From: Cumulibacter sp047975195 | GTDB lineage: Bacteria > Actinomycetota > Actinomycetes > Mycobacteriales > Antricoccaceae | Length of the DNA stretch: 64,000 nt | Assembly: GCA_047975195.1 (NCBI GenBank) | Contig: JBKEDB010000013.1 | Location: 56,280 to 120,279, forward strand | Direction of reading: 5' to 3' | Part shown: positions 50,501-59,014 of the stretch, in pieces | How positions within the stretch are numbered: position 1 is the first letter of the stretch | How the letters are laid out: each line of letters begins with the position of its first letter | The notes under the pieces: generated by a model | Database searches by the model: none | What the model was told of the DNA's origin: nothing | What the model saw: the letters and a program-made list of their open reading frames with translations, nothing else | Translations under genes and position numbers: made by a program

Positions 50501-51856
50501 ATGAGCGATTCGCAACTGAAAGACGCCGTCGCTGCGGTGCTGCCGCGGACGATCGAGGATCTGCAGGCGCTCGTGGCGATCGAATCGATCAGCGCATCGG
50601 CGGCGCACGATCACCAGGTCCGTGCGTCTGCGGATGCGGTCGTCGCGCTGTTGGCTGAGATCGGCTGTCCGGATGTTCGGATCGTGTCCGACGGCGGCAA
50701 ACCGGCTGTCATCGGGCACTTTCCCGCGCCGGAAGGGGCGCCCACGGTGTGCCTGTATGCGCATCACGACGTCCAGCCCACGGGTGAGGAAGCGTTGTGG
50801 ACATCGCCGCCGTTCGCGGCGACCGAACGCGACGGACGACTCTATGGCCGCGGCGCGGCCGACGATAAGGGTGGGATCGCCGCCCACCTCGCGGCCTTAC
50901 GGGCGTTCAAGGGGAAGCCGCCGGTAGGCGTCACGTTGTTCATCGAAGGCGAGGAGGAGATCGGCTCGCCATCGCTGCGTACGATCCTGCAGCAGCACGC
51001 CGACGCATTGCGCGCCGACGTCTATGTCATCGCCGACTCCGGGAACTGGGCTGTAGGCCGACCAGCCTTCACCACAACGTTACGCGGTATGGCCGACTGC
51101 GTCGTCGAAGTGGCCACCCTCGATCACGCGTTGCATTCCGGTGTGTTCGGCGGCGTAGTCCCTGACGCGGTGACCGTCCTGTGTCGGCTGCTAGCGACCT
51201 TGCATGACGACGCTGGGAATGTGGCGATCGCTGGGTTGCGCGAGGCGCCGCTGACCGACCTCCCGGATGCGGGCGACCGGATCCGCGCCGAGGCCGGCCT
51301 GCTCGACGGGGTGCAGCAACTCGGCGACGGAAACGTGTTCGACCGGATGTGGAACAAGCCGTCGGTGAGCGTGCTCGGCATCGATGCCCCGTCGGTGCGC
51401 GACGCGGCAAATGCGCTGCTGCCGGTTGCGCGGGCCAAGGTCGGGTTGCGCGTAGCGCCCGGTGATGATGCGCACCAAGCGCTGGCCGCGTTACGCGCAC
51501 ATCTCGAACAGCACGCGCCGTGGGGTGCTCGCGTGCGGGTCATCGACGGCGAGGTCGGCCAACCCGGCGTTGTCCCGTTCGAGGGCCCGGTGTGCGATCT
51601 GGCCGCCGAGGCCATGGCTTCGGCGTACGGCGTGGAACCGGTGTTTATGGGGATCGGCGGCTCAATTCCGATGATTGCCGACTTTCAAGAGGTCTTTCCG
51701 GACGCGGTCGTTTTGGTGACTGCCGTCGGTGACCCCGACAGCCGTCAGCACGGTGTGGATGAATCTCTGCACTTGGGCGATTTCGCTCGAGCCGCCACGG
51801 CTGAGGCGTTGCTACTGGCCAAGCTAGGAAACGCCGGATCCGTAGCGTCTACGTAG
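50501..51856 (+). CDS. M20 family metallopeptidase (dipeptidase)
   Basis: 451-residue di-zinc peptidase. Metal ligands can be placed: His in YAHHDVQPTG, bridging Asp in GRGAADDKGGIAAH, the Glu pair in FIEGEEEIGSP, Asp in VIADSGNW, and the C-terminal His in RQHGVDESLHLGD. The lid domain includes LDHALHSGVFGG. This layout matches M20A/F dipeptidases such as PepV/CNDP-like enzymes that cut small peptides in the cytosol. It overlaps no neighbour; the VOC gene precedes it by six bases. Confidence 0.93.
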   Translation: MSDSQLKDAVAAVLPRTIEDLQALVAIESISASAAHDHQVRASADAVVALLAEIGCPDVRIVSDGGKPAVIGHFPAPEGAPTVCLYAHHDVQPTGEEALWTSPPFAATERDGRLYGRGAADDKGGIAAHLAALRAFKGKPPVGVTLFIEGEEEIGSPSLRTILQQHADALRADVYVIADSGNWAVGRPAFTTTLRGMADCVVEVATLDHALHSGVFGGVVPDAVTVLCRLLATLHDDAGNVAIAGLREAPLTDLPDAGDRIRAEAGLLDGVQQLGDGNVFDRMWNKPSVSVLGIDAPSVRDAANALLPVARAKVGLRVAPGDDAHQALAALRAHLEQHAPWGARVRVIDGEVGQPGVVPFEGPVCDLAAEAMASAYGVEPVFMGIGGSIPMIADFQEVFPDAVVLVTAVGDPDSRQHGVDESLHLGDFARAATAEALLLAKLGNAGSVAST

Positions 51857-51935
51857 CCATCCGGATCGCGGCGTGCCGCGTCGTGACCCGTCACCTGAGA
51901 GCCGCAGCCGATATATCTGATCTCACACTTACATA

Positions 51936-51954
51936 TAAGGTTAGTCTGCCCTAA
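51936..51954. promoter_or_regulatory. IdeR/DtxR iron box
   Basis: TAAGGTTAGTCTGCCCTAA agrees at 15 of 19 positions with the DtxR/IdeR consensus TTAGGTTAGGCTAACCTAA. It lies 36 bases before the ATG of the siderophore-binding lipoprotein gene, next to an AT-rich CATATAAGG stretch. Iron-bound IdeR would repress the whole transport operon. Confidence 0.78.
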
Positions 51955-51990
51955 CTTAGTGGGTTGATCAACTGAATGGGTGGAGGTCCG

Positions 51991-52944
51991 ATGAAAGGTT
52001 CAGCGCGCGCCGTCGCGGCGATCACGGCAGTGATGGCCTTGCTGCTGTCGGCATGCGGTTCGTCTGATGACGACGGCGGCTCGAACGACGCCAGTGACGG
52101 CTCGGGCGTCACCGTGACCACGAAATTCGGGGACGTGTCCGTTCCCGAAGATCCCGAACGTGTCGTGGTGATCGGCGGTGCCTGGACCGACACCGCGCTG
52201 GCACTCGGGGTCGAGCCGGTAGCGGCCGGCGGCGTCGACCTCGACAACGCGCCCTGGTTGGACGGCGTAATCGACGAGTCGATTGTCGACGATGAGCTGC
52301 TCGGTGCAGACGGCTCGGTGAACCGGGAGAAGGTCGCCTCCTACGAGCCAGATGTGATCATCGTTCAGCCGTTCTCGATCAACGATGAGGCTGCGTACGA
52401 TGCCCTTAGCGAGGTCGCACCGGTCGTCACCGGCATGGACGTCAACGATTCCTGGACGCACGTGCTTGACGTCGTCGCAACGAGCACCGGTACCGCGGAC
52501 AAGGCCGAAGAGATCACCGCCGAGGTGGATGCGAAGGCCGCTGAACTCAGCGAAGCCGCCCCCGAACTCGCTGGCAAGACCTATCAGTGGGTCCGGTACG
52601 ACCAGGACCAGTTGTACTTCGGCAACGGGTCGCTGCTCGACCTGCTCGGCCTCGAGCCTGGAAACGGCCAGGACAACACGATGAACACCAGCGCGTCGAT
52701 CTCGCGGGAGAATCTGCCCGAGTTGGACGCCGACGTCGTCGGCATCTTCTGCTTCAGCGACTGCGCGCCGCTGAAGGACGATCCGCGGTTGGCCGACCTG
52801 CCTTCCTCGAAGTACGGATCGCTGTTCTTCCCCGACCTTGCCCTCGCAGTCGCGATCAACAGCGCCTCGCCGCTGACGGTCGAGTACGTCTTTGACGAGC
52901 TCGGCCCGCAGCTCACCGAAGCCGCACCGAAGATGGCCCAGTAG
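51991..52944 (+). CDS. Iron-siderophore ABC transporter substrate-binding lipoprotein
   Basis: 317-residue lipoprotein that captures ferric siderophore outside the membrane. Signal with lipobox LLSAC at about residues 15-19, an acidic linker, and a class III periplasmic-binding fold: VSVPEDPERVVVIGGAWTDTALALGVEPVA, ASYEPDVIIVQPF and the backbone helix. Two nearby cysteines (FCFSDCAP) are unusual for the family. ATG 51991 is preferred over 51976 because GGTGGAGG lies five bases before it. First gene of the iron-box operon, with three bases between its stop and the permease GTG. Confidence 0.93.
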   Translation: MKGSARAVAAITAVMALLLSACGSSDDDGGSNDASDGSGVTVTTKFGDVSVPEDPERVVVIGGAWTDTALALGVEPVAAGGVDLDNAPWLDGVIDESIVDDELLGADGSVNREKVASYEPDVIIVQPFSINDEAAYDALSEVAPVVTGMDVNDSWTHVLDVVATSTGTADKAEEITAEVDAKAAELSEAAPELAGKTYQWVRYDQDQLYFGNGSLLDLLGLEPGNGQDNTMNTSASISRENLPELDADVVGIFCFSDCAPLKDDPRLADLPSSKYGSLFFPDLALAVAINSASPLTVEYVFDELGPQLTEAAPKMAQ

Positions 52945-52947
52945 CGC

Positions 52948-53997
52948 GTGACGAGTACGCCGGTCGCCGCCGAACGCTCCGGCCGTCGTCGTGACGGTCG
53001 GAGCGCGTGGACGCGCGGCGGCGGACTGCTTGTCGGCCTTGCGCTGCTGGCGACCGCGGTTCTGCTGAGCCTCGCGATCGGCTCCAGCGACATCCCGTTT
53101 CCGCGGGTGATCGACGCCCTGCTCGGGCATGGTTTGCGAGACGACAACGTCAACATCTGGGGATCCCGATTTCCGCGGACGGTCGTCAGCATCATCGTCG
53201 GCGCCGCGCTCGCGGTCGCCGGCGTGCTCATCCAAGCGCTGACGCGTAATCCGCTCGCCGACCCGGGAATTCTCGGGGTGAATGCCGGCGCGGCCCTGTT
53301 CGTCACGCCCAGCACTCTCCTGTTCGGCATCGCAGCGCCCGGCGACATCGTCTGGTTCGCCATCGGCGGCGCGCTGCTGACCACCATCGGCGTTTACGCC
53401 ATCGGAGCCGCGCACAAAGGAGGGTCCGGCGCCGAGCGGCTCACCCTGGCCGGCGTCGCCGTCGGCGCGGTACTGATGGGCGTCACGACGGGCATCATGC
53501 TGGAAAACCCGAGCGTGTTCGACCAAATGCGCTCGTGGCTGACCGGGTCCGTGCTGGGACGTTCGGTGAACGACATACTTCCGGTGTTGCCCTTGATCGT
53601 GCTCGGGCTGCTGCTGGCGATAGCCGTCGTACGGCCGTTGAACGCTATCTCGCTCGGCCAGGACACCGCGCGCGCCTTAGGCGTCAATTTAGGCCGCGCG
53701 CGCGTGGTGGTCGTCATCGCCGTCGCGTTGCTGGCCGGATCAGCTACCGCGATCGCCGGTCCCATCCTGTTCGTCGGCCTGATGGTTCCGCACGTCGTGC
53801 GGTGGATCACCGGACCCGATCAGCGGTGGGTGCTTGCAGGTTCGCTCATCGTTGGCCCGCTGCTCATGGTGACCTCGGACGTCGTCGGTCGAGTCGTTCT
53901 GCCGCTCGGTGAAATCCCCGTTGGCATCGTGACGGCTTTCGTTGGCGCTCCCGTACTGATCCTGCTGGCGCGCCGACGGAACGCGAGCGAAGCATGA
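52948..53997 (+). CDS. FecCD family siderophore permease (intact)
   Basis: 349-residue permease with about ten membrane helices. Family blocks: RFPRTVVSIIVGAALAVAGVLIQALTRNPLADPGILGVNAGA, LGQDTARALGVNLGRARV, AGPILFVGLMVPHVVRWI and the coupling/C-terminal GEIPVGIVTAFVGAPVLILL. Complete compared with BtuC/FepD relatives. It should form the channel with a second FecCD subunit, normally the next gene, but that gene is internally deleted, so this subunit may homodimerise. ATGA overlap with the next gene. Confidence 0.93.
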   Translation: MTSTPVAAERSGRRRDGRSAWTRGGGLLVGLALLATAVLLSLAIGSSDIPFPRVIDALLGHGLRDDNVNIWGSRFPRTVVSIIVGAALAVAGVLIQALTRNPLADPGILGVNAGAALFVTPSTLLFGIAAPGDIVWFAIGGALLTTIGVYAIGAAHKGGSGAERLTLAGVAVGAVLMGVTTGIMLENPSVFDQMRSWLTGSVLGRSVNDILPVLPLIVLGLLLAIAVVRPLNAISLGQDTARALGVNLGRARVVVVIAVALLAGSATAIAGPILFVGLMVPHVVRWITGPDQRWVLAGSLIVGPLLMVTSDVVGRVVLPLGEIPVGIVTAFVGAPVLILLARRRNASEA

Positions 53998-54512
53998 CGA
54001 CCGACACGACCACGCGCCGACGTCCGACGCGGATGCCGGACGGGCGGCCCGCGGTACGGCTCGGTGTCGGCGCGGTTCGGGTGCAGTTCACCCTGCGCAC
54101 CGGCGTGGTGGTGGGCGCCCTGCTGATCGTGGCGCTGATCGCCGCCATCCTCGCTTTGCGGATCGGGGACTATCCGCTCACCTTGACTGAAGTGCTCTCG
54201 GCGTTCGCTGGCGACGACAGCCAATTCAGCTACGTCGTGGTGCTGGCTGTCGCGCTGACCGCTGTCGTCGCCGCGACCGCCGGCCCCATCGCCTTCGTGG
54301 CGCTGGCGGCGCCGCAGTTGGCCCGACGCATGACGGCCTCTGCGGGTATCGCCCTGGTACCGTCCGCGGCGATGGGTGCGTGTTTGTTGTGCGTCTCGGA
54401 CTTCGTCGCCGCACAGCTGTTCGGCAACATCCCGGTCGGTCTGGTCACGGTCGGCATCGGCGGCGTGTATCTCGTCTGGTTACTCATCCACGAATCCCGG
54501 AGGTCAGCATGA
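53994..54512 (+). pseudogene. FecCD family permease with large in-frame internal deletion
   Basis: Only 172 residues against about 340-350 expected. The N-terminal part (first helix, ALRIGDYPLTLTEVLSAFAGDDSQFSY) aligns with residues 1-70 of the intact permease upstream. The text then jumps straight to the last quarter: VVVLAVALTAVVAATAGPIAFVALAAPQLARRM and GNIPVGLVTVGIGGVYLVWLL. About 180 residues are missing at around position 54231, yet the frame is kept. Start and stop couplings (ATGA both sides) are preserved. It may be a decayed gene, or a shortened subunit still made; the remaining helices cannot form a normal channel half. Confidence 0.85.
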
Positions 54513-55417
54513 ACGAGCAAGTCACCGATGGTGCTGTGCTGCCGTCGACGGGGCGAGAAGCGGCGCCGAACGGTGCTTCTCGGATGAGCGCGTCCATGCC
54601 GCTGCGCGCGATTGATGCCACTCTTGGCTACGACGGTCGGACCATCAGCGAACATCTATCGATCGACATCCCGGAGAACTCCTTCACCGTGATCGTCGGT
54701 CCGAACGCGTGCGGCAAGTCAACCCTACTGCGCGCGCTCGCGCGACTGCTCACTCCACAGGCCAGGGAGGTGCTACTCGACGGACGCGCGATCGCGTCGT
54801 ACCCCTCGCGCGAGGTGGCGAAACGGCTCGGCCTGTTGCCGCAGTCCTCACAGGCTCCCGACGGTATTCGCGTCGCTGAACTGGTTGGTCGCGGGCGTTA
54901 CCCGCATCAGCGGTTGCTGCGTCAATGGTCAGCGGCGGACGACGACGCCGTGGCTGAAGCGATGACCGCCACCGGCGTGAATGACTTGGCATCGCGTGTC
55001 GTTGACGAACTGTCCGGCGGCCAGCGGCAGCGAGTTTGGGTCGCGGTGGCGCTCGCGCAACAGACTGAGTTGCTGTTGCTGGATGAGCCCACGACCTTCC
55101 TGGACATCGCGCATCAGCTGGAGTTATTGGAACTGTTCAGTGCGCTGCACCGCGCCGGTCGCACGGTGGTGGCGGTATTGCACGACCTGAACCATGCCGC
55201 GCGGTACGCCGATCACATCATCGCGATGAAGGCCGGCCGGGTGATCGCGGCCGGCCCGCCGGCCGAGGTCGTGACGGTCGACTTCGTACACGAAGTGTTC
55301 GGTCTGCGCTCGCTCGTCGTACCGGATCCCGCGACCGGGACGCCGATGGTGGTGCCACTTCGTCCCTCGGCTACGGCCGAGGGCACGCGCGATCTGAGTT
55401 ACTCGGCCGGCGCGTAG
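54509..55417 (+). CDS. Siderophore ABC transporter ATPase (FepC type)
   Basis: 302-residue nucleotide-binding subunit for the FecCD channel. Walker A GPNACGKSTLLRAL, Q-loop LLPQSSQAP, signature LSGGQRQRVWVA, Walker B LLLLDEPTTFLD and the H-loop His in VLHDLNHAARYADH are all intact. The N-terminal 30 residues are an extra disordered leader. ATG 54509 overlaps the preceding TGA; an internal ATG near 54584 would give a more usual family start. The next gene starts on the base after its stop. Confidence 0.94.
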   Translation: MNEQVTDGAVLPSTGREAAPNGASRMSASMPLRAIDATLGYDGRTISEHLSIDIPENSFTVIVGPNACGKSTLLRALARLLTPQAREVLLDGRAIASYPSREVAKRLGLLPQSSQAPDGIRVAELVGRGRYPHQRLLRQWSAADDDAVAEAMTATGVNDLASRVVDELSGGQRQRVWVAVALAQQTELLLLDEPTTFLDIAHQLELLELFSALHRAGRTVVAVLHDLNHAARYADHIIAMKAGRVIAAGPPAEVVTVDFVHEVFGLRSLVVPDPATGTPMVVPLRPSATAEGTRDLSYSAGA

Positions 55418-57073
55418 ATGGGAGTACGGGAGCGGCTAGGTCTGCCCTGGTTCGCGCCGGCGGAGACGCCGTACAAGATTGCCGACGTGAAGATCGACGA
55501 GGACACGACCGCGCGAGGGCTCAGCTGGGCGACGATCTGGGCTCCACGACGGTACGTCATCCCCGGCGCGCTGCTGGGAGTGCTACACCAGCTAGGTGAG
55601 GCGCTGGTTCCGGTGCTCGCGGGACTGGCCATCGACAACGCGATCCGCGACCCCGACTTCTCCACATTGTTCATGTGGCTGGCGTTGCTCGCGCTCGACT
55701 TCGCGATGCTCTCCATCTCATGGCGGTTCGGTTCCCGTATCGGCTGGATCGGAATGCACGCCGTACGCCAGAAACTTCGGGTACTGCTCGCCGAACGATT
55801 GCTGGATCCGCGCGGTAGCGCCGATCGCGAGCGGCTCCCCGGAGTATCGATGTCGATCGCGAGTTCCGACGTCGATCGGCTCTCGCTGGTCGTGGCGATC
55901 GGTGTATACCCACTCGGTCAGGCGCTGGGCGTCGCCTTCGCGGCCGTCGTCCTGCTGACGATCTCCTGGCCGCTGGGGCTCGGCGTACTGCTCGGGGTTC
56001 CTGCGCTGTTGTTCCTGATGGATCGGGCGGGCGAACCGCTGCGGCGGCGCAGCGCGACCGAGCAGCAGATGGCCGCGGCCGCGGCCGGTCGAGCTGCCGA
56101 CCTGATGAGCGGCTACCGCATCATCAAAGGGATCCGCGCCGAGGAGCAGGCCGACCAGCGCTATCGCAGCACCAGCCGTGACGCACTGTCGGCGACGCTG
56201 CAGGCCCGCAGTGTGTACGGCGGTTACCTCGGACTGGTGAACCTGCTGACGGGATTGTTTATCGCGGCAATCGGCACGGCCGCGGGCTACCTCATGGTGA
56301 CTGGACAGGTGTCGATTGCCGAACTCGTGACCGTCGCGGGACTTGCCCAGTTCATCATCGGACCGCTGCAAGCGCTGAGTACCAACTTCGGAACGTTCTG
56401 GTCACGCGGTCTGGCGTCGGCTGACCGAGTGTTAGCGGTGCTGCGTGACGAACCCCGGCACGTAGGGGATCGGGCGCTCGCCGAAACCGACCGTCCAGCC
56501 GAATTGCGGATCGCCGACGACCTGTGCGTCTACCCCGGCGAGTTTGTCGTCGTACGAGCCGATCAGGACGCCGCGAGTGAACTGATCCGCGCGGTGAGCA
56601 TCGGCGAGGGCGAGGGACGTGTCACGTACGGTGGCGAGGACGTCGCGGCGCTGGAGCCAAACGGATATCGCGCCCAAGTGCTCGTCGCCCCACATGACGC
56701 GCAACTGTTCGCCGGGAGCGTATTGCACAACGTGACGCTGGAGCGGCGGCGCGATGAAACTGGACGCGCGGCCCTGCGGGCCTCGGGCCACGGCGAGATT
56801 CTGCACTCTGATGCGCTCAATGCTGAAGTTGGTCACGCCGGCGAACGGCTCTCGGGTGGGCAACGGCAGCGTGTAGCACTGGCGCGCGCAGTGGCGCAGG
56901 ACCCACCGGTGCTTGTGCTTACCGAACCCACCACGGCGGTCGATTCGGTGACCGAGGTGCAGATTGCCGCGAACCTGCGCGATGCGCGCGCGGGCCGCAG
57001 CACCCTGGTCATCACTGGCTCGCCAGCGTTCCGTGCCGTCGCCGACCGGATCGTCGATTGGCCGCGACCATGA
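55418..57073 (+). CDS. ABC exporter-fold half-transporter, degenerate Walker A (subunit 1)
   Basis: 551 residues: six-helix transmembrane domain (about 40-330) and a nucleotide-binding domain (about 350-551). The signature LSGGQRQRVALARA (about 477) is intact, but the Walker A position reads GEFVVVRADQDAASEL, lacking the GxxGxGKS loop and its lysine, and Walker B is VLVLTEPTTAVD with Thr for the usual Asp. It therefore cannot hydrolyse ATP at its own site. It must pair with the next gene product, whose defects are complementary. Operon position and fold resemble the siderophore transporters IrtAB and YbtPQ. ATG begins directly after the ATPase stop. Confidence 0.9.
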   Translation: MGVRERLGLPWFAPAETPYKIADVKIDEDTTARGLSWATIWAPRRYVIPGALLGVLHQLGEALVPVLAGLAIDNAIRDPDFSTLFMWLALLALDFAMLSISWRFGSRIGWIGMHAVRQKLRVLLAERLLDPRGSADRERLPGVSMSIASSDVDRLSLVVAIGVYPLGQALGVAFAAVVLLTISWPLGLGVLLGVPALLFLMDRAGEPLRRRSATEQQMAAAAAGRAADLMSGYRIIKGIRAEEQADQRYRSTSRDALSATLQARSVYGGYLGLVNLLTGLFIAAIGTAAGYLMVTGQVSIAELVTVAGLAQFIIGPLQALSTNFGTFWSRGLASADRVLAVLRDEPRHVGDRALAETDRPAELRIADDLCVYPGEFVVVRADQDAASELIRAVSIGEGEGRVTYGGEDVAALEPNGYRAQVLVAPHDAQLFAGSVLHNVTLERRRDETGRAALRASGHGEILHSDALNAEVGHAGERLSGGQRQRVALARAVAQDPPVLVLTEPTTAVDSVTEVQIAANLRDARAGRSTLVITGSPAFRAVADRIVDWPRP

Positions 57074-58839
57074 GTTCGACCGAGCAGGGCACGGAAGTGC
57101 GTCTGCCCATCGCGACTGCAGCCCAGACCCGCGCGGCGATCGCTAGATCACTTCGCGGGCGGTGGTGGTCGCTGGCCGCGGCGACGGTGCTGCTGATCGG
57201 CTCGGCCGCCGCGGGACTGGTCATGCCTGCGTCGCTGGGTGCGATGGTGGACGCCGACGGTCAGTCGCGGGTTGTGTGGCTCGGGATAGCGATGGGCGCC
57301 GCCGCGATCGCGCAAGGTGGGCTGCTCGCACTCGGGCTGGTCATCGCCAGCCGTTTGACGGAACGATTGCTCGCCGACTTGCGTGAACGCATGGTGTCGC
57401 GCGCACTGCGGCTTCCGCACAGCACGGTCGAGCAGGCTGGTGCCGGCGACCTGGTCAGCCGCGCGACCGACGACGTCGCACAGATCGCCGAAGTGGCGCC
57501 ACGTGTGGTGCCCGCGGTCGGCGGTGCAGCATTCACCATCCTGATGACGCTCTTCGGTATGGCACTGCTGGACTGGCGATTCGCACTGGCGATGCTGGTG
57601 ATCGTGCCGTTGCATGTGCTCGCGATGCGCTGGTACCTGCGTACCGCGCCACAGGTGTACCAGGCCGAGCGAGCGGCGAATGCGCAGAAGACCGCGCAGC
57701 TGCTGCGGGCGATGCAGGGTATCGATACGGTCCGCGCGTACAACCTGTCCGCGCGCGAAGAGCGCGAGATCGGTGCGGCATCATGGCGAGTGGCGGTGTG
57801 GTCGCTGCGGGCACGCATCGTGCAGAACCGGTTTTTCGGCCGGTTGAACACGGCCGAGTTCGTCGGCACCGCCGCGATCCTGCTCGTGGCGTACTGGCTG
57901 GTCAGCGATGGGTCGGTGTCGGTCGGAATGGCGACCACGGCGGTCCTGTTTTTCCTGCGGTTGTACGACCCGATCGGCCAGTTGCTGTTCGTGGTCGACG
58001 ATCTACAGTCCGCGGCTGCCTCGCTCGCGCGCATCGTGGGCATCGACTTCGCCGCCGGGCAGCACGACGATCGGGGGAGCGATCCTCAGCGGGAGGTCGC
58101 GTCGTCGGCCCGGCCAGGCGATGTCGTTGCCGGGTTGTGGGATGTTTCCTTCGGCTACGATCCTGCGCGGCCGGTGCTGCGTGATGTCTCAATCTGTGTT
58201 GGCCCGGCCGAACATGTTGCGCTCGTAGGTGCATCCGGCGCCGGTAAGTCAACCGTCGGCGCACTGCTCGCCGGGCTTCGCGAACCGGATAACGGCTCGC
58301 GTGCGATGGAGCCTGACGCGTTCATGATCAGCCAGGAAGTGCACGTCTTCGACGGCACGCTGCGCGAAAACCTGCTGCTCGCCGCCCCGGGAGCATGCGA
58401 CGAGCAGTTGCTCGCCGCATTCGAGTCGGTAGGTGCCGGACCGCTCGTGGCCGCGATGCCCGACGGGCTGGACACCCAGGTCGGACACCAGGGGCACCAG
58501 GTGAGCGCCGCCGATGCGCAACTCGTGGCGCTCGCTCGGGTAGTCCTCGCCGACCCGCCCTTTGTCATCCTGGATGAGCCGAGCGCTGAGGCTGGTAGCG
58601 CGCAGTCCTCGGCACTGGATGCCGCTGTGGCTGCGGCGATCGAGGGCCGTGCCGCGTTGGTGATCGTGCACCGGTTGACGCAGGCTGCGCAGGCCGACCG
58701 CGTGGTGGTGCTGGCTGAGGGCGCGGTCACCGAACAGGGCACCCACGATGAGTTGCGCGCAGCGCCGACGGCGTACGCCGCGATGTGGGATGCGTGGCAG
58801 TCGAACCGTTCGCCGGGCGCCGGCGTTCCGCGCGCGTAG
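57070..58839 (+). CDS. ABC exporter-fold half-transporter, degenerate signature motif (subunit 2)
   Basis: 589 residues: six helices, then a nucleotide-binding domain. Walker A VGASGAGKST (about 386) and Walker B FVILDEPSAEAGS are good and the H-loop is IVHRLTQAAQADR, but the LSGGQ signature is replaced by QVSAADAQLVALARV. Combined with subunit 1, one composite site (this Walker A plus subunit 1 signature) is complete and the other lacks both halves. ATG 57070 overlaps the TGA of subunit 1. Last gene of the iron-box operon. Probably moves a siderophore or its ferric complex; direction cannot be told. Confidence 0.9.
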   Translation: MSSTEQGTEVRLPIATAAQTRAAIARSLRGRWWSLAAATVLLIGSAAAGLVMPASLGAMVDADGQSRVVWLGIAMGAAAIAQGGLLALGLVIASRLTERLLADLRERMVSRALRLPHSTVEQAGAGDLVSRATDDVAQIAEVAPRVVPAVGGAAFTILMTLFGMALLDWRFALAMLVIVPLHVLAMRWYLRTAPQVYQAERAANAQKTAQLLRAMQGIDTVRAYNLSAREEREIGAASWRVAVWSLRARIVQNRFFGRLNTAEFVGTAAILLVAYWLVSDGSVSVGMATTAVLFFLRLYDPIGQLLFVVDDLQSAAASLARIVGIDFAAGQHDDRGSDPQREVASSARPGDVVAGLWDVSFGYDPARPVLRDVSICVGPAEHVALVGASGAGKSTVGALLAGLREPDNGSRAMEPDAFMISQEVHVFDGTLRENLLLAAPGACDEQLLAAFESVGAGPLVAAMPDGLDTQVGHQGHQVSAADAQLVALARVVLADPPFVILDEPSAEAGSAQSSALDAAVAAAIEGRAALVIVHRLTQAAQADRVVVLAEGAVTEQGTHDELRAAPTAYAAMWDAWQSNRSPGAGVPRA

Positions 58840-59014
58840 CCGGTGGGCCGCAGATCTGTGGATCTCACGAGTTCAGCTTCCAGAGTCCTGGAATCTGACA
58901 GTTCCGTTGTGCCCGACCGCTTACTAGTGTGGGTAGACAGACTGCATTTTGCGCGCCGGCCAGGGCGCGTTCACTGCATACCGTATTGCGGGTGCACGTG
59001 CCGAGGGAGTGACG

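Noticed and set aside
58949..59014. Earlier start for the indolepyruvate oxidoreductase
   Set aside because: The extension is not conserved-looking and the ATG at 59015 has a strong GAGGGAG site.
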